From the NCBI RefSeq assembly GCF_033118175.1, contig NC_083701.1:67107001-67171000 (forward strand): a DNA stretch of 64,000 bases, in the 5' to 3' direction. Shown piece after piece: positions 11,801 through 26,800 of the stretch. The position numbers and the translations under genes were made by a program. The notes under the pieces were generated by a model. The model was not told where the DNA came from and did not search any database. It worked only from the letters and a program-made list of their open reading frames with translations. This DNA is from Dama dama. Lineage: Eukaryota > Chordata > Mammalia > Artiodactyla > Cervidae. The first letter of the stretch is position 1; every line of letters begins with the position of its first letter.

Positions 11801-14800
11801 TCCATAGTTCTGGTTTTTTTTTTTTTTTTTAAAAGAAAAATCTCATAAAAACTTACAGAGTTTTATTTCTTCAACCTTTGTCTTAAACATGGGAAAGTAT
11901 TACTGACAGAGAAGAAAGGAGTCATGTCACAGGTCTTCCAAAGAGTAAGGGTTGCATAAAATAGTAAAATCATCTGCAATTACCAGATTATTAATTATAG
12001 CATGAGGCAGCTAAAGTACTTTTATGAGAATCTGGGTATTTTCATTAGTCTGCATTCCATTCCAAAGAAAGGTATATATTATATTCCCTTTCTACCTCGA
12101 AAGAAAAAGAAAAGCTAGTCCGTTATAGTTGGTGCAAAGAAAAATTTTAACATTAAACTGGTTAGACTGTCAAATTAAGAAAGAGTGAAGTATAAAAGGT
12201 GTTATGTTGATGGAGGAAAAAAAAAAAAAAAGGTGTTATGTTAACAGCATGGAGGTTCCTTAAAAAGCTAATAACAGAGTTACCATATGATCCAGCAAGT
12301 TTACGCCTGGGCATATATCCAGAAAAGACGAAAACTCTCATTTGAAAAGATACATGCACCCCAATATTCATAGCAACACTATTTACAATAGCCAAGACAC
12401 AGAAACAACCTAAATGTCCATCAGCAGATGAACAGATAAAGAAGGTGTGGTACATACATACAACGGAATACGACTCAGCCATAGAAGGAGAACGAAATAC
12501 TGCCATCTGCAGCAACATGGATGGGCCAGAGATCATCATACGGAGTAAAGTAAATCAGACAAAGACAAATACTATATAATTCCACTTACATGTGGAATCT
12601 AAAAAATAAAACTAATGAACTTATTTACAAACAGAAACAGACTTACAGACTTAGAGAACAAACTTAAGGTTACCAAAGGGGAAAGGAGTGGGAGGGATAA
12701 ATGAGGAGCAGGGGACTGCAGACGCTCATCATTATATACAGAATAAACACGGATGTAGCACAGGGAACCATATTCAATATCTGTAATAACTACAATGAAA
12801 AAGAATCTGAAATATATATATAACTGAATCACTTTCCTGTATACCTGAAATTAACATAATGATGTACATCAAACAACTATATTTCAATTAAAAAAAGTAT
12901 TTTAAGAAAGAAAACTATAAAATAGAAAAAAAAAAATACTTACCCAATATTTCTAGTGTTAGATAAAGAAGAGAACTCTGTGTATTTTCAGCATAATTTT
13001 CTAGTTCCTGGATATTACGATATGCTTTGTCATCCAAATTTTTTTCCTGTAAACAAAATGCTTTATTTGTTTGATGAATGGTTAATAACTTATTATAAAA
13101 ATGCACAATTTTTCCCCTAAAGAAATGAGTATTAAATAATTAAAACTATTAGTTTGAACTGTTTATTACACAATAAAATAAGATAAAAATCAAATTAAAA
13201 TATTAAAGTCCTACATGTTCACTACTTACAAATCACCCCTCAAAATAATACCTCAGGAATAATCTCAATGCACAAATCACCATGGACGTGGGGTTGGCTT
13301 AATTTTCACTTGCTTCTAAAGTCTAAGGTCTTTTTATACAGTTCATGGGGTTCTCACAGCAAGTCACTGTGGTGGTTTGCCATTTCCTCCTCCAGCTGAC
13401 TCACTGGAAAAGCCCCTGATGCTGGGAAAGACTGAGGACAGAAGAAGAGGGCATCAGGGGGTGAGATGGCTGGATGGCATCACTGATGCAATGGACATGA
13501 ACTTGGGCAAACTCTGGGAGATGACGAGGGACAGGGAGGCCTGGTGTGCTGCAGTCCATGGGGTGGCAAAGAGTCGGACACGACTGGATGACTAAACAAC
13601 AACAAAGTCTAAGGTGGGGGCTTCCCTGGTGGCTCAGTGGTAAAGAACCTGCCTGCCAATGCAAAAGTCACAGGTTTGATCCCTGGGTTGGGAAGATTCC
13701 TTGAAGAAGGAAATGGCAACTCACTCTAGTATTCTTGCCTGGGAAAGGCCATGGACAAAGGAGCCTCTCGGTCTACCATGGAGTCGCAAGAGATTCGGAT
13801 ATGACTTAGCCACCAAACAATAACAAAGTCTAAGATATCATGGAGAAAATTACTTAACTGAGCTCCTATCTAATTAAGCATTTCAGACATTATTGCACCT
13901 CCATCCCCCCACAGAAGAAACCATATTCCGTAAAGTAATGATTGATTACCAGAATACACTATATTCAAGAAACAGAAAAACGTAAATCTTAGAACAAGCA
14001 CATCTAGCAACTTTTATAATACATTTAAAAAGACTCCATGGCCAAAGTAATATTATTCCTCCACCCCTTCCTCCTGTTTTAAAACTAGGAGAAACTGGCA
14101 CCAGTTTCCCAGGGGGGGGAAATATCCTCCAGACCTTTCACATTAAAAAAAAAAAAAAAACCTGAAACAATTCACACACCATAAAATCTTCTGAAGTATA
14201 CAATTTCACAGTTGTAGTAAATTCCAAAGTTGTGCAATATTACCAATATCTAATTCCAGAATGTTCTCATCACCTCAGAGAGAATCCTGTATGTATGAAG
14301 CTGTCACTTCCCATTTTCCCCTCTCCTGATCGCCACAAACCACTAATCCACTTTCTGTCTCCATGGATTTGTATATTGCAAACATTTTATAAAAGGGCAG
14401 TGATACGATATGTGGCATTTTGTATCTGGCTTCTTTCAATTAGCGTATTTTCAAGGTTCGCCCATGTTGGCACATCTATTAGTATCTCATCCCTTTTAAG
14501 TGAAGAAAACATAGATAATATTCCATCGTATGTTTATTCACTCATTCATAGACTCTGAGTCATTCCCACTTTTGGACTATTATGAATAATGCTGCTATGA
14601 ACATTTGTGTACAAGTTTTGCAAGGATACATGTTTTCATTTCTCTTATCAACCTAGGAGTGAAATTGCCAGGTCTATGATAACTCTATGTTTAACTTTCT
14701 GAAGAATCTGCCAAACAGTTTTTCCAAACAGCTGCACCATTTCACATTTCCATCAGCACTGTCCAAAGGGTCCCAGTATCTCCATATCCTCACCAACACC

Positions 14801-17800
14801 TAACTATTGTTCATTCTTTTTATTAGCGCCATCGCAATGGGTATGAAGCAGTATCTCACTGTGATGTGTTAATTTCTGTTTATTTATGTATGTTTGTGCT
14901 GGCTTTTCTCTAGTTGCGGGGAGTGGGGGCTGCTCTCCAGTTGCAGTGTGTGGGCTTCTCCCTGCGGTGGCTTCTCTTGCTGTGGACCACCGGCTCTAGG
15001 GCGCATGGGCTTCAGCAGTGACAACACGTGGGCTTGGTAGCCGCAGCCTGTGAGCTCGAGTCATTATCTCATTTTGGCTTATATTATTACTACTGTAGCC
15101 TATGGTTATTAACAGATTGTATCCAAATAAACTAAATAAACTTACGTTTTCATGACAACAGTGTATGACAAATATTAGGTCAAGGACACTCAGCCAACAA
15201 TGTGTCAGAAAGAACACACAGATCAGTCCCAGTCATCAAGCAATCTGCAAGCCTGGTTGGAACTAGAACTTAGTTCTAAGTGTAAGATTCTATTTGCTAG
15301 AACCATCAGACTTTCTTTATTCATTCTATTTGGACAGCGCTTCAAGCACTGGATGTATATAATGATATATGTACAACTATTCTCATTTTGATGATATTAA
15401 GGAATTATCCATACTTTTTAAGGTCTGATTATCACATTATAGTTATATTGTATACAAGTTTTTTCTTTTCAATTTTTATTTTATATTGGAGTTGATTTAC
15501 AATGTTGTGTTAGTTTCAGGCACACAGCAAAGTGATTCAGTCATACACATACTTACATCTATTCTTCAGATTCTTTTCCCATTCAGGTTATTACAGAACA
15601 CAGAGTTTCCTGTGCTATACAATAGGTTCTTGTTGATTATCTGTTTTATACAAGTTTTTATCTTTTCAAGTTACATGTATATTTACAGATCAAATGACAA
15701 CATGTCTTGGGTTTACTTTAAAATAATCTAATAGGGTTTAGTGAGGGAAGTTGGTAGAAAATAAATGAAATAACATTGGACATGGGTTTATAACTATTAA
15801 AGCTGGGTGACAGATACGTGAAAGTATATTACACTATTCTCTCTACTTTTATATAAGTCTGAAAATTTTCTATTATTTAAAAAACACCAAAATAGTAGAG
15901 TATGATATGCACATGCATGCCTCCGCCTGGATGCCCGTTTGCCTGTCTGTCTCCAGGTACTGGGATAGGAGCCTGAGGTAGGTGGCATGCAGTGATGGAG
16001 AACAGATGAAATGGCACAGTTCTCTAAAAGTCTCCTTCCTCCAAAATAATATACATATTAAAAACATTTCTTCCCTGAAAAATTAGCCTAAGGGTTAAAA
16101 GAGGAAAAAAAACAAGACATGAGCAATTGCAACTTACTCTCTCATCAATGATTTTCATAAGCCATCTTTTAGTCAGATTATGTCTTCTGACAGCCTAAAA
16201 AAACAAGTTTTAAGTTTTTAGAAAGTACCACAAATGACTTCTGTAGACTTGAATAACATAAACAAACCAAATACAAAACCAGGCCAGGGAACATTTGTAA
16301 TAACTCTTCACCAGACAGCTATGTTAAAAACCTAGGGAAAAAGAAAATGTCTCTAGAAAACATTTTAAAACATTTCCAAGTAAAGATAATATATCCAAAA
16401 CCTTTTCACTAATCTTTTCCTTATACTATTAGTAATTAGTGAATCCACTTTCAAAACAAACAAAAAAACAAGAATTAAGCAGAGCAAGCTTCTCTACGTG
16501 ATATGCCTCAACTTCTATGCTTATTACAAACTTTTCCCCCATAAAATGAAGACCCTATTTAATGAAAATAACCACTTTATAAAAAAGAAAAGGGTAACAA
16601 AGCTCCAAAGAAAACAATCTGCAGGGTACAATGTTATCTTTTAAGTAAAGACACTCCATTAACAAAGAGCACACTTAGTGTTCAGATTTTGGTCTCTAAT
16701 ACCATTTCCATCAAAGGAAACAGACTCTAAAAAAGGGGATTCCAGAGCTGGAACAAGGGAGATTCAAGAGGATCCTAAACCATTTTATTGTGCCAGAAAA
16801 TAGAAAGTGCAAAAAAAAAAAAAGATAGGAAGCATGTTAGGACACAGGAGCCAGTTTGAAGGGACTCTCGTTGTCCAATTATGGGACTATTTGAATACCA
16901 AATAATTAAGTACAGTAATGAGGTATAATCTGCCTGCCAATGTAGGAGACATGAGACGTGGGTTCATTCCCAGGGTTGGGAAGAGCCCCTGGAAGAGGAA
17001 ATGGCAAACCAATCCAGTATTCTTGCCTGGGAAATTCTACAGACAGAGGAACTTGGTGGGCCACAGTCCATAGGGTCTCAAAGAGTTGGACACAACTAAG
17101 CGAATGAGCATGCATGCAAGCAATGAGTTATAAAGTACTGAAAAAGAAAAAAAGAAATTCAGGAGTTTATAACAATAATTAATAAACAAATAAATAACAT
17201 AGGAGCGTGAGAGCACTTGCTTACAGTAGCGTGCCAAGTGGTAAATGTGAACAGAGCATTAGAGTTGGGACATTATCACTCTGTAATCGTAACAGTAAAG
17301 ACTGGATAAGAACCATCAGTGCATGTTACGTTTCACAGGAAACTGATGAGGAGCAGGATATTTGCATTGTCTTAAAGTTGATTAGTTGCAAGGGAAATTC
17401 TAATTATACAGTAGATTACACATTGGGAAAACCGGGCAACATCTTGAATGTTAAGGAAAATGAACAATGCCAAGAAAGGACAGATGGACAGAATGTGTCT
17501 CCAGATGTGACGCTCCGAGAATACATCACCGAGGCAGTATTCTAGCCAAGAGCGCACAACCTGAACCATCTAAGCAGGAGAAAACATTAGACAAATGCAA
17601 AATGAGCAATGTTCTACTACAAAAAAAAAAAGATGTTATACACTTCAAAAATGTCAATGTCATAGAAGGCAAAGAAAAGCTATGGAAATGTTCCAGCTTA
17701 AAGTAAGCTAAAGAAATATGACAAAAAATACCTGACTGGATCCTACACTGGAGGGGAAAAATACATTAATTTACATTATTAGGTCAACTGACAAAATTGG

Positions 17801-20800
17801 AATATGAATGGAAAATCAGATGAAAGTTATTTCAAAGTTAAATTTACTAAAGTCAATAACTATTCTGGTTAAATAAGACAATGTCTCTATTCTTAGGAAA
17901 TACTAAAGTATTGAGGGATAAAGAGACATAATGTAAGCAACTTATACTCAAATAATTTAAAAAAATTATGTGTGAAAATATACAGAGATCATGCCAGCAC
18001 ACACACATGTGAGTGAGCACATACAAATAATTAACAAATAGGATAAAATGTTAACAACAGGTAAATCTGGGTAAACGACCTAGAAGTGTTCTTACAATAT
18101 TTTTAATTTTGTAACCTTCCTGAAATTTTGAAGCTATTTCCAAATAAGTTTTTAAACACTGCTTTTTTGCCAAGTCAACACCAGGTATAATACATTTTCA
18201 CAAGAAATATTAGTAGTGAAACATAAAGTCTCCGGGATATCCTACACTTCAACTGAGACTCTAAGATGTCACTGATATTAATGTAAAGGCTGGCAGGCCC
18301 ACCAATACACATCCATGTGGCAAAGGATGAAGTGTGTAGAACGGAGCCCACTTTGCCTGACAGGCACGCAGCAGAAGCTAGGAGGGCGGCAAAGAGTTGC
18401 TTTGTAAGTGTTCTCAGCATTGCTACAATTACCCAGCAGCACTCCCACGGGCCTCTCTCCCCAGTTCCAAGAGCCAGCCTGGGATACCTCAGTCACCTCA
18501 GTCTTGCTCTCCTTTTGCTCCGTACATGTCTGAGTAGGGCAGGGATGTTTGATCTTTGTAACCACACCATCAAGCACCATTCCTGGCATATGAAAGTACT
18601 CAGTAGATACTAAACCACTGAAAAGTCAGACTCCTATTTACTCAAGACTGACGCTGTAACAGCTGCAGTCCCTTGACCACAAAACAGAGTTCTGTCTGAT
18701 TCTGAAGGAAATCGGATATCAAGATAAAAAAACACATACTTATAAGAAGCTAAAAACCTGTTGAATAAAGGTATCAAAACTTTGGAAATAGAAGCCAGAT
18801 GGAATAAAAATCGTGGCTATAATTATTAGAAATTATAAGAATTCATCTCTTCTGTGCTCTAAAAGCAGCAATGAAACAGTGCGGCAGGAATGGACCTTCT
18901 GTTCCCCGATTTAACCTTCTACAGAACCCGAAGTTCTTTAAGCAATCAATGGAAAGTCTGACGGACAGTGGCGCAATAAGCGTGTGCTCCAGCAGAACGC
19001 GGAGAAGCAAAAAACACACCATCAGGACAACCGCTCTGAACACTACCTGCTTCCTTCAAATGCTCACGTTCATCTGCAATACCTGTCATATCAGAGAGCT
19101 GGCCAACATTAATCACCAAAATGTAAGCAGCTTTTAAAACTGGACAAATTGGCATACATGTAAAACATTCTGTAATTCAGATATGTCTTCTGGCATTTAA
19201 GTGAAGCCAAGACAAGATAAATTTATGTTAAATAAATCTCTGATCTTTCAACTTATTTCCTGACAAAGGCCAGAATTTTCGATACAAGTCTTAGCATATA
19301 CTTCTAACGCAAGTCAGGTTTGCATATAAAATAAGCAGTTTCTGGACTTTGGAGAAACTTTCCTCTAAACTGAGTCAGCCAGGATGAGGTTCTTGAAGTG
19401 GGATGAATAAAGGGAAACAACTAATCGGATACTCAAGAGCTTCCCATCCACTTTTCCTTCCCAGTCCCTGGTGGAGGGGCCTGGCTCTCCAACTACTGAG
19501 GCTCTGTGAAGTCAATCTGGGGCCCAGAAACAGGGCCTGCCTCTGCTGGGGCACAGACCTGAGAAGGGGTGTACCAGTCAGGCCTGTCAGAGGCTCCTGG
19601 GACAGACGCTGTCTTCTGGCACTCACAATACGACAATGCGGACACAGATCAACGACCAAAGGAGCCTAAACCCCGTCCTCTGCTCCTAGTTCAACATATT
19701 TCTAAACTGCGTTAAGGCTAGTTGTGAATGAGGAATCCATACAGCTTTAACGTAAACTAACTACTAAATACATCTTAGTGTACAAATAACAACCTCGCCC
19801 ATAGGCTTCCATTCTCAGATACCTAAACTTCATCAACAAAGAGGCAATTCTATGAAACCAGACAAGGCAGCTTTAGGAATGATAAGAGCACAAAAGATCA
19901 ATGCATCATCATTTTCTACAGTCCAGAGTATGAACTAAAGCACTGGAATAAGGAGCTACTTGGCAGAGAGAATAGAAAATTTACCTGTCATTGTTTCAAA
20001 ATTTGTAGGGTTTAAATTCTGCAACCAAACATGTGGAAAATAATTTATAACAGACCAAATTCCTCTTTCTTCTTTTAATAAACACAGTAAAGATGTGTGC
20101 AGGAGGAGGAAGACTCAGGAGACTCTGCCCTTTGAGGGGTATTTCCCCTCAGAGGGTCATCATAGCAAACAAGATGGGGTGCTGGAAGTGGGCCATTGTC
20201 AGTGGTGTCAGTGTGGCTCTGGTGTTCACCATCGCGATAATCGTGGGCTTCTCGCTGCAGAAACGCACCATCCTGCCAGGCTGTAAACAGAATGGGACCT
20301 GCCGCTCTGATGCAGACATGCTGGACTACCTGCTGAGCTTGGGTCAGATCAGCCAAAGGGACGGCCTGCTCGTCACCTGGTACCACGCTGCCAACAGCAA
20401 GGAGCAAATGAAGGCTGCCCTCAGCAGTGACATCATGGTCCTGGAGGTAGACATCACAATAGAAGGGCTCGGCACAGTCAACGAGACTGGAGTCCCCATC
20501 ATGGCACACCCCCCAGCCATCTACAGCGACAACACCCTGGAGCAGTGGCTGGATGCTGTGCTGGCCTCTTCCCAGAAGGGCATCAAACTAGACTTCAAGA
20601 GCATCAAGGCTGTGGGCCCCTCCCTGGACCTGCTTCGGCGGCTGACAGAGGTGGGGAAAGTTCAAAGGCCTGTGTGGATCAATGCCGACATCCTGAGGGG
20701 TCCCAACGTGGTCAGATCAACAGAGGTCAATGCCACACAGTTCCTGGCCTTGGTCCAGGAGAAGTATCCCAAGACAACCCTGTCTCCAGGCTGGACTACC

Positions 20801-23800
20801 CTATATCTGCCCTTGTTCCCAAATGGGACATATACCCAGACCATGATGGAGAAGATGCAGGAGCTGGTGGGAGCACTGCCCCAGAAGGTGACCTTCCCCG
20901 TGCGGGCTGTCATGGTCAGGGCTGCCTAGCCCCAATTCAGCTGGCTGCTTGGCCAATCTGACAGGTATAGCCTGACAATGTGGCAGTCCACCTTGGACCC
21001 CTTGACGGTGGACGACCTCCTCTACATCCGGGACAACACCGCCACCCACTAAGTCTACTATGACCTCTTTGAACCTCTCCTGTCGCAGAGTTCAAGCAGC
21101 TCGCCATGAATACTTCATGGAAGCAAAGCTACTACACTGGGGGCAGCCTGATCCCTGCTCTCCAGCACGCTGGGGACGAGGGTCTGAGCGTGGAGTGGCT
21201 GGTTCCTGACATCCAGGGCAATGGAAGCACAGCAACAGTGCGGCTCCCAGACCAAGAAGGCATGATCCTGCTGGACGTGGGCCTCCAGAAGCCTGCAGCT
21301 GGAGACCCCGTGCCCATCGTCCGCACCCCAGATGGCCGTGCCCTGATGCTGGAGTCCTGCCTACAGCAGCTGGCCATGCACCCCGGACGCTGGGGGGTCC
21401 ACGTGCACATAGCAGAGCCCGCCACCCTCCGGCCGTCCCTGGCCACACTAGCCATCCTCTCCACCCTTGGCCGCCTGTCTAGGCCCGTGTGGGTCGGGGC
21501 CACAGTCTCCCACGGGAGTTTCATGGTCCCTGGCTATGTGACTGGCAGGGAGTTGCTTACAGCTGTGGCCAAGGTGTTCCCCCATGTGACAGTGGCCCCA
21601 GGCTGGCCCGAGGAAGTGCTGGGCAGTGGCTACAGGGAACAGCTGCTCACAGATATGCTGGAGCTGTGCCAGGGCCTCTGGCAACCCGTGTCCTTCCAGC
21701 TGCAGGCTGGACCTCTGGGCCAGAGCCCCGCTGGAGTCGTGGCCCGGCTGCTGGCAGCCTCCCCCGGGGCCACAGTCACGGTGGAACACAGCCCTGGCCG
21801 GGGCCACGATGCATCTGTGCGGGCAGTGCTGCTGGCAGCCAGGGCCGTGGAGAAGACCCGAGTCTACTACAGGCTACCCCAGAGCTACCGCCAAGAATTG
21901 CAGGCAGATATTGGCAGACACTGAGCACCCAGGGGTGCTGGCCCGGTGGACCCCAGCTTCCCTCGGGGGAGGCAGGAAGGAATAAATGCCTCTGCTTCCT
22001 CAAAAAAAAAAAAAAAAAAAGATGTGTGCAAATTATTTGTTAATGATTTTAAGTTCTGTCAAAACTAACATATATCTGAACGTTACATGAGCCCAAGAAT
22101 ATTTTCAGGACAGATTCCCCATTGGCACTATCCAACTTGTATGTAACAAAAAGTATGCTTAAATAACATTCATACAAATGAAAAGTAGCTGTTTTTGTTT
22201 TACCTTCCATAGTTCAATGGCCACAGGCTGATGTGGTGGATTGTCACCATATATATCATCCACAGTTTTCTTCCAAAACTGCATTCGCATCAGTCCAATT
22301 GTTTTCTCAGAGACAGAGTCCTTAATCTATAAACAGGGTTTAAAAACATTAACAACTGCACTACTCAGAGTCTCAGAAATCATTAATTATAACTGCAAAA
22401 TCATATAATTCAGTCTTCTCTGCATTTAATTTTTCCTTGAAGTTATATATCAGTTAAATTTTCACCATTATGAGTTACCTAAGTAAAAGCTACAGATTAC
22501 TTGGTGATTATTCAAAAATATTCTCAAGGTCTACATTCAAAAATATGAGCAATTCTTCTAAAAAAGTTATAAGGAAAAACAGAGGAGGGGGGACATTTTG
22601 TTTAAAAGAAATTTAAGAAAGATCGACCAGTCACATATAGACCTATTTGAATCCGGATTTAAAGAGAGACACAACTAGGAAAATCTGAACACCAGATGTT
22701 TAATGATATTAAGGAATTATTTTTAAATTTTTAATGTATAATAATAGTAGTGTTATTTTTTTAAGTGGATTCTTTTAGAGATGCAAATTGAAATATCTGC
22801 AGATGGAAAAATTCATCTGAAACATAACTTCAAAATAACCTGGAGGTGGGGATGATGTGGCTGAGGAGTAAAGATGAAAAACAAGATTGGCCATGAGTAA
22901 GTAACAGCTGCAGGTGGGTGATGGGGTACATGAGGGTTCATTATATTTCTCTCTCTGTATATGGATATACTTCATTCTAGACATGATTGAAATTTTCCAA
23001 TGAAGTTTTAAAAAATAAGTGGAAGCGAAGAAAAACAATCCTCACTTGGTTAGTGATAGCACAAATATTTTTTAAGTCTGAAGATAAACCTAGGAAATAG
23101 AACCAGCAGCTTTTTAGAGGAAGCAGAGAAGGAAATATTATTTATCAAACGTCTACAAGTTCCAGGCCCTGTGCAAGTACTGTACCAGATGTTACCTGGT
23201 CACAATCATCAGAACAAACTCACAGGGTCCTTACCAACACATTCATTCTACAAGTACAGAAATTGCAGCTCAAAAAGGTAGAAGCTTATCTCAGGTACAT
23301 GGAGAAGACTGTGGCGAGGGTAGGGGCTGACTCCAAAGGGACACATCCAGGAATCTTTCAGGTTGATGGAATTGTTCTGTATCACAACTCTGATGGTACA
23401 TACATGACTTTAAGCAGTTTTCAAAACCTATAGGTCTATACACCACAAAAAGCAAATTTTACTGTGGTACATTTAAAAAAACTCATTTGTTTATTCACTA
23501 AGTAACTTTTTAAAAGAAGACTGTTAGATTCTTTCCCTAACTTACTACTGATTAAGAATGGCCTTGTTAAGTTCTGGCAAGAATCATCAATGCATGCTAA
23601 ATCTAGGAGGAAAATTTTTTATTTCTAACTGAGCTATAATTGACACTTAACAGTTTCATAGTTTTAAGTATACAATATGATTTGATATGAGAGTGGTGGG
23701 CTACAGTCCATGGGGTCGCAAAGAGTCGGACATGACTGAGTGACTAAACCTACCTACCTACCTATATATTGTGAAAGATCACCATAGGTGTCATTAATAT

Positions 23801-26800
23801 CTACTATCACCACACAAAATTAGAAATCTGTGTATGTCGAGAGCTTTTAAGATCTGCTCTATTAGCAACTTTCACATGCGCAGTAACAGCACTAGCTGTG
23901 CATTTCATGCCCACGCCTTATTTACCTACAATGGCAAGTTTCCACCTTTTAACCACCATCACTCATTTCACCCACCTCCTACCCCTGCCTCTGGAGACCA
24001 CCAATCTGTTCTCTTTACCTATGAGCTTGGGAATTGTTTGTTTTGCTTTTGCTTTAGATTCCACATGTAAGTGAGATCATATGGTATGTGTCTTTGTCAA
24101 ACTCATTTCACTTAGCATGAAGCCCTCAAGGTCTGCCTGTGTTGTCACAAATGCCAAGATTTCCTTCTTCTTTACGGTAAGTAATAACTCATTGGGGAGA
24201 TATACCTCATCTTTTTTAAAAAATATATTTACTCATTTATATTTTCGGCTGCAGCGGGTCTTCGCTGCTTCCCCCGGGCGTGCCCGAGTTGCGTGAGCCG
24301 GGCTGACTCCGGTGCGGTGCACAGGCTTCTCACTGCGGTGGCTTCCGTGGCGGAGCACAGGCTCCGGGGCGCACGGGTTTCAGTGGACGCAGCAAGTGGC
24401 CTCGGGTGGCCGTGGGCAGGCTCTAGGGCGCTCAGGCTTCAGGAGCTGCAGCTCGTGGGCTCAACAGCCGTGGCGCACAGGCTTCAGTTGCCTGTGGCAT
24501 GTAGAATCTGCCTGGGCCAGGGGAACCTGTGTCCCCTGCACTGGCAGCAGATTCTTATCCACTGTACACCAGGGAGGTCCCGAGAAACCACACCTTTATC
24601 CAGTCATCCACAAATGGACACAGGTGGCTTCCATGTCTTGGCTATTGTAAATAATGCTGGGATGAACAAGGAGGTGCAACTCTTTTTCCAAGTTAGTGTT
24701 TTCATTTCCTTTGGCTAAATACCCAGAAATGACTAGATTTTGTGGTAGTTCTAATCTTTTGAGGAAACTCATACCATTTTCCACAGCGTCTGCAGCAACT
24801 TACCTTCCCACCAACAGTGCACGAGGGTTCCCTTTCCTCCACATCCTCAACATTTGTTATTTCCTGTCTTTTTGATGACAGCTATTCTAATAGGTGTGAG
24901 GTGATACCTCACTGTGGTTCTGATTTGCACTTCTCTCAAAGTGATGCTGAGCACATTTTCATGTACCTATTTGCCGTATATGAGGTAAATTTTGATGAGG
25001 ACCACAGTCTTAAAATGTCTCCTCACATTCAACAGGAAAAAAATATTAACATCTTGACCAGCGACCAAAATTGGTATCACCAGTAAGAGGCATACAAATG
25101 TGTCATGCTCATTGTGATTCCCTGAGAAGGACATACACCATTAAGACAGTTAAGTATGACTAGAAATGTTTAATTGTGACAAAAAATAAACTCCAAATGA
25201 GAAATATTCAAAATTTTAAGAGGAACAATATGGTTTTTTAAATGTCAATGTTTAATAGAAGACAAAGAAAAGCTATGGAAATGCTCCAGATAAAAGGAGG
25301 CAAAAGAGATACGAAAGCTATATGTAATATGTGATCTTAGTTTGGATCCTGTACAAAAGGGTTTAAAGATGCCATAAAAAACATCATTCAGTCATTTGAC
25401 AGAACTGGAAACCAGAAGGTAGATTAAATAAAACTAGTGTATCTGTCTCAAATTTACTCAAACTGGTAACTGTTATGAAAGAGAATATTCTTGTGCTAAT
25501 GAAATACAGCTCAAGTTTATGAGTAAAGGGCCATGGTTTAGTAAGTTACAGTAAAATGATTCATAAAAAGAAAAACAGTGCACGAATGTGTGTGCATATA
25601 TATGTACATATATGTGCATATATATGTATATGCACGAATGTGTGTGCATATACAGAGAGAGAGAAAAAGAGAGGGAGAGACGAAGGAAGAGAGAGAAGGG
25701 GACAACTTGATAAATCAAAAGGGGCCCAATATTAACAAAAGGGCGCATTGGTATTCCTTGTACTATTCTTACTCTTGTGCACGTGAAAGTATTTCCAAAT
25801 AAAAAAAAATTTTTTAATGGTCTTAGTGCTGGGTGGGTCTCTTTCAGTGTTCAGATCCCATGGCATATGATCTATTCTAAATACAGCATCAAGAGTAATC
25901 CTTTAAAGATGTGGGCACATATATACAATGGAATGTTACTCAGCCATAAAAAAGAACGAAATAATGACATATGCAGCAACATGGATAAACCTAGAGATTA
26001 TCAGATTAAGTGAAGTAAGTCAGAAAAACAAAGAAAATACCATGTGATACCACTTATTTGTGGAATCTAAAATACGACACAAATAAACTTATCTACAAAA
26101 CTGAAACAGACGCACATAGAGAAGAGACCTGTGGTTGCCAAGGGGGAAGGATGGATTGGGAATTTGGGACTAGCAGATGCAAACTATCATACATAGGATG
26201 GACAGACAACAAGGTCCTCTAGTACAGCACAGGGAACCATACTCAACACCCTATGAAAAACATAATGGAAAAGAAAAAATAAGTTAAAAAACTTTTTTAA
26301 AAGACTAATCAGTGTCCTCCTGCAGTTCCAGCCGGCCCCCACCAGCAAAGAGGAGAAAATCTCAGTCCAGAGGCGGCCGCCAGCCTCCGCTGACTTCAGT
26401 GGATGGTTGAATTAGACTGCCATTGTTACAGGGTTGGAATTCTTTCCTCTGTGAGGATGGCTTCCCAACCATGGATGTGAAATTTAATACATGTTTTACA
26501 GTCTCTGGGGGAAAAAAAAAAAAAAGACTAATCATTTCAGGAGGACACTGAGCTCACTTCTCCCCCAATGAACACATCAAATATACATCTACATCACTGA
26601 AAACAACCTGGAAACTGGTTAAAAAAAAAAAACAAAACAGGCTCTTCTGCAACCAAGGCTATAAAGAAAAATGCACATGGAGTTGGGCAGGGAGGGAGGA
26701 AAATCGAGGAGGCTGGGACCTGCGTCCTTAGCAGGGGACACAGAAGACGAGAGGAATATCATACACAGGTTCAGGGATCCACCCTGGGAAGACAATTACT

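Larger units (their letters stand above)
23620..24985 (-). mobile_element. Old L1 fragment, antisense, carrying two SINE insertions
   Basis: Antisense L1 3' ORF2 and UTR (cagtttcatagttttaagtatac, gcttccatgtcttggctattg, ataatgctgggatgaacaagg, caccaacagtgcacgagggttc) is split by a Bov-tA tail and a CHR-2-type SINE. Confidence 0.8.

Noticed and set aside
18840..19150. Possible alternative exon in intron 3 (open frames on both strands)
   Set aside because: No recognisable peptide, and no acceptor/donor pair matching the phase 0 join between exons 3 and 4.
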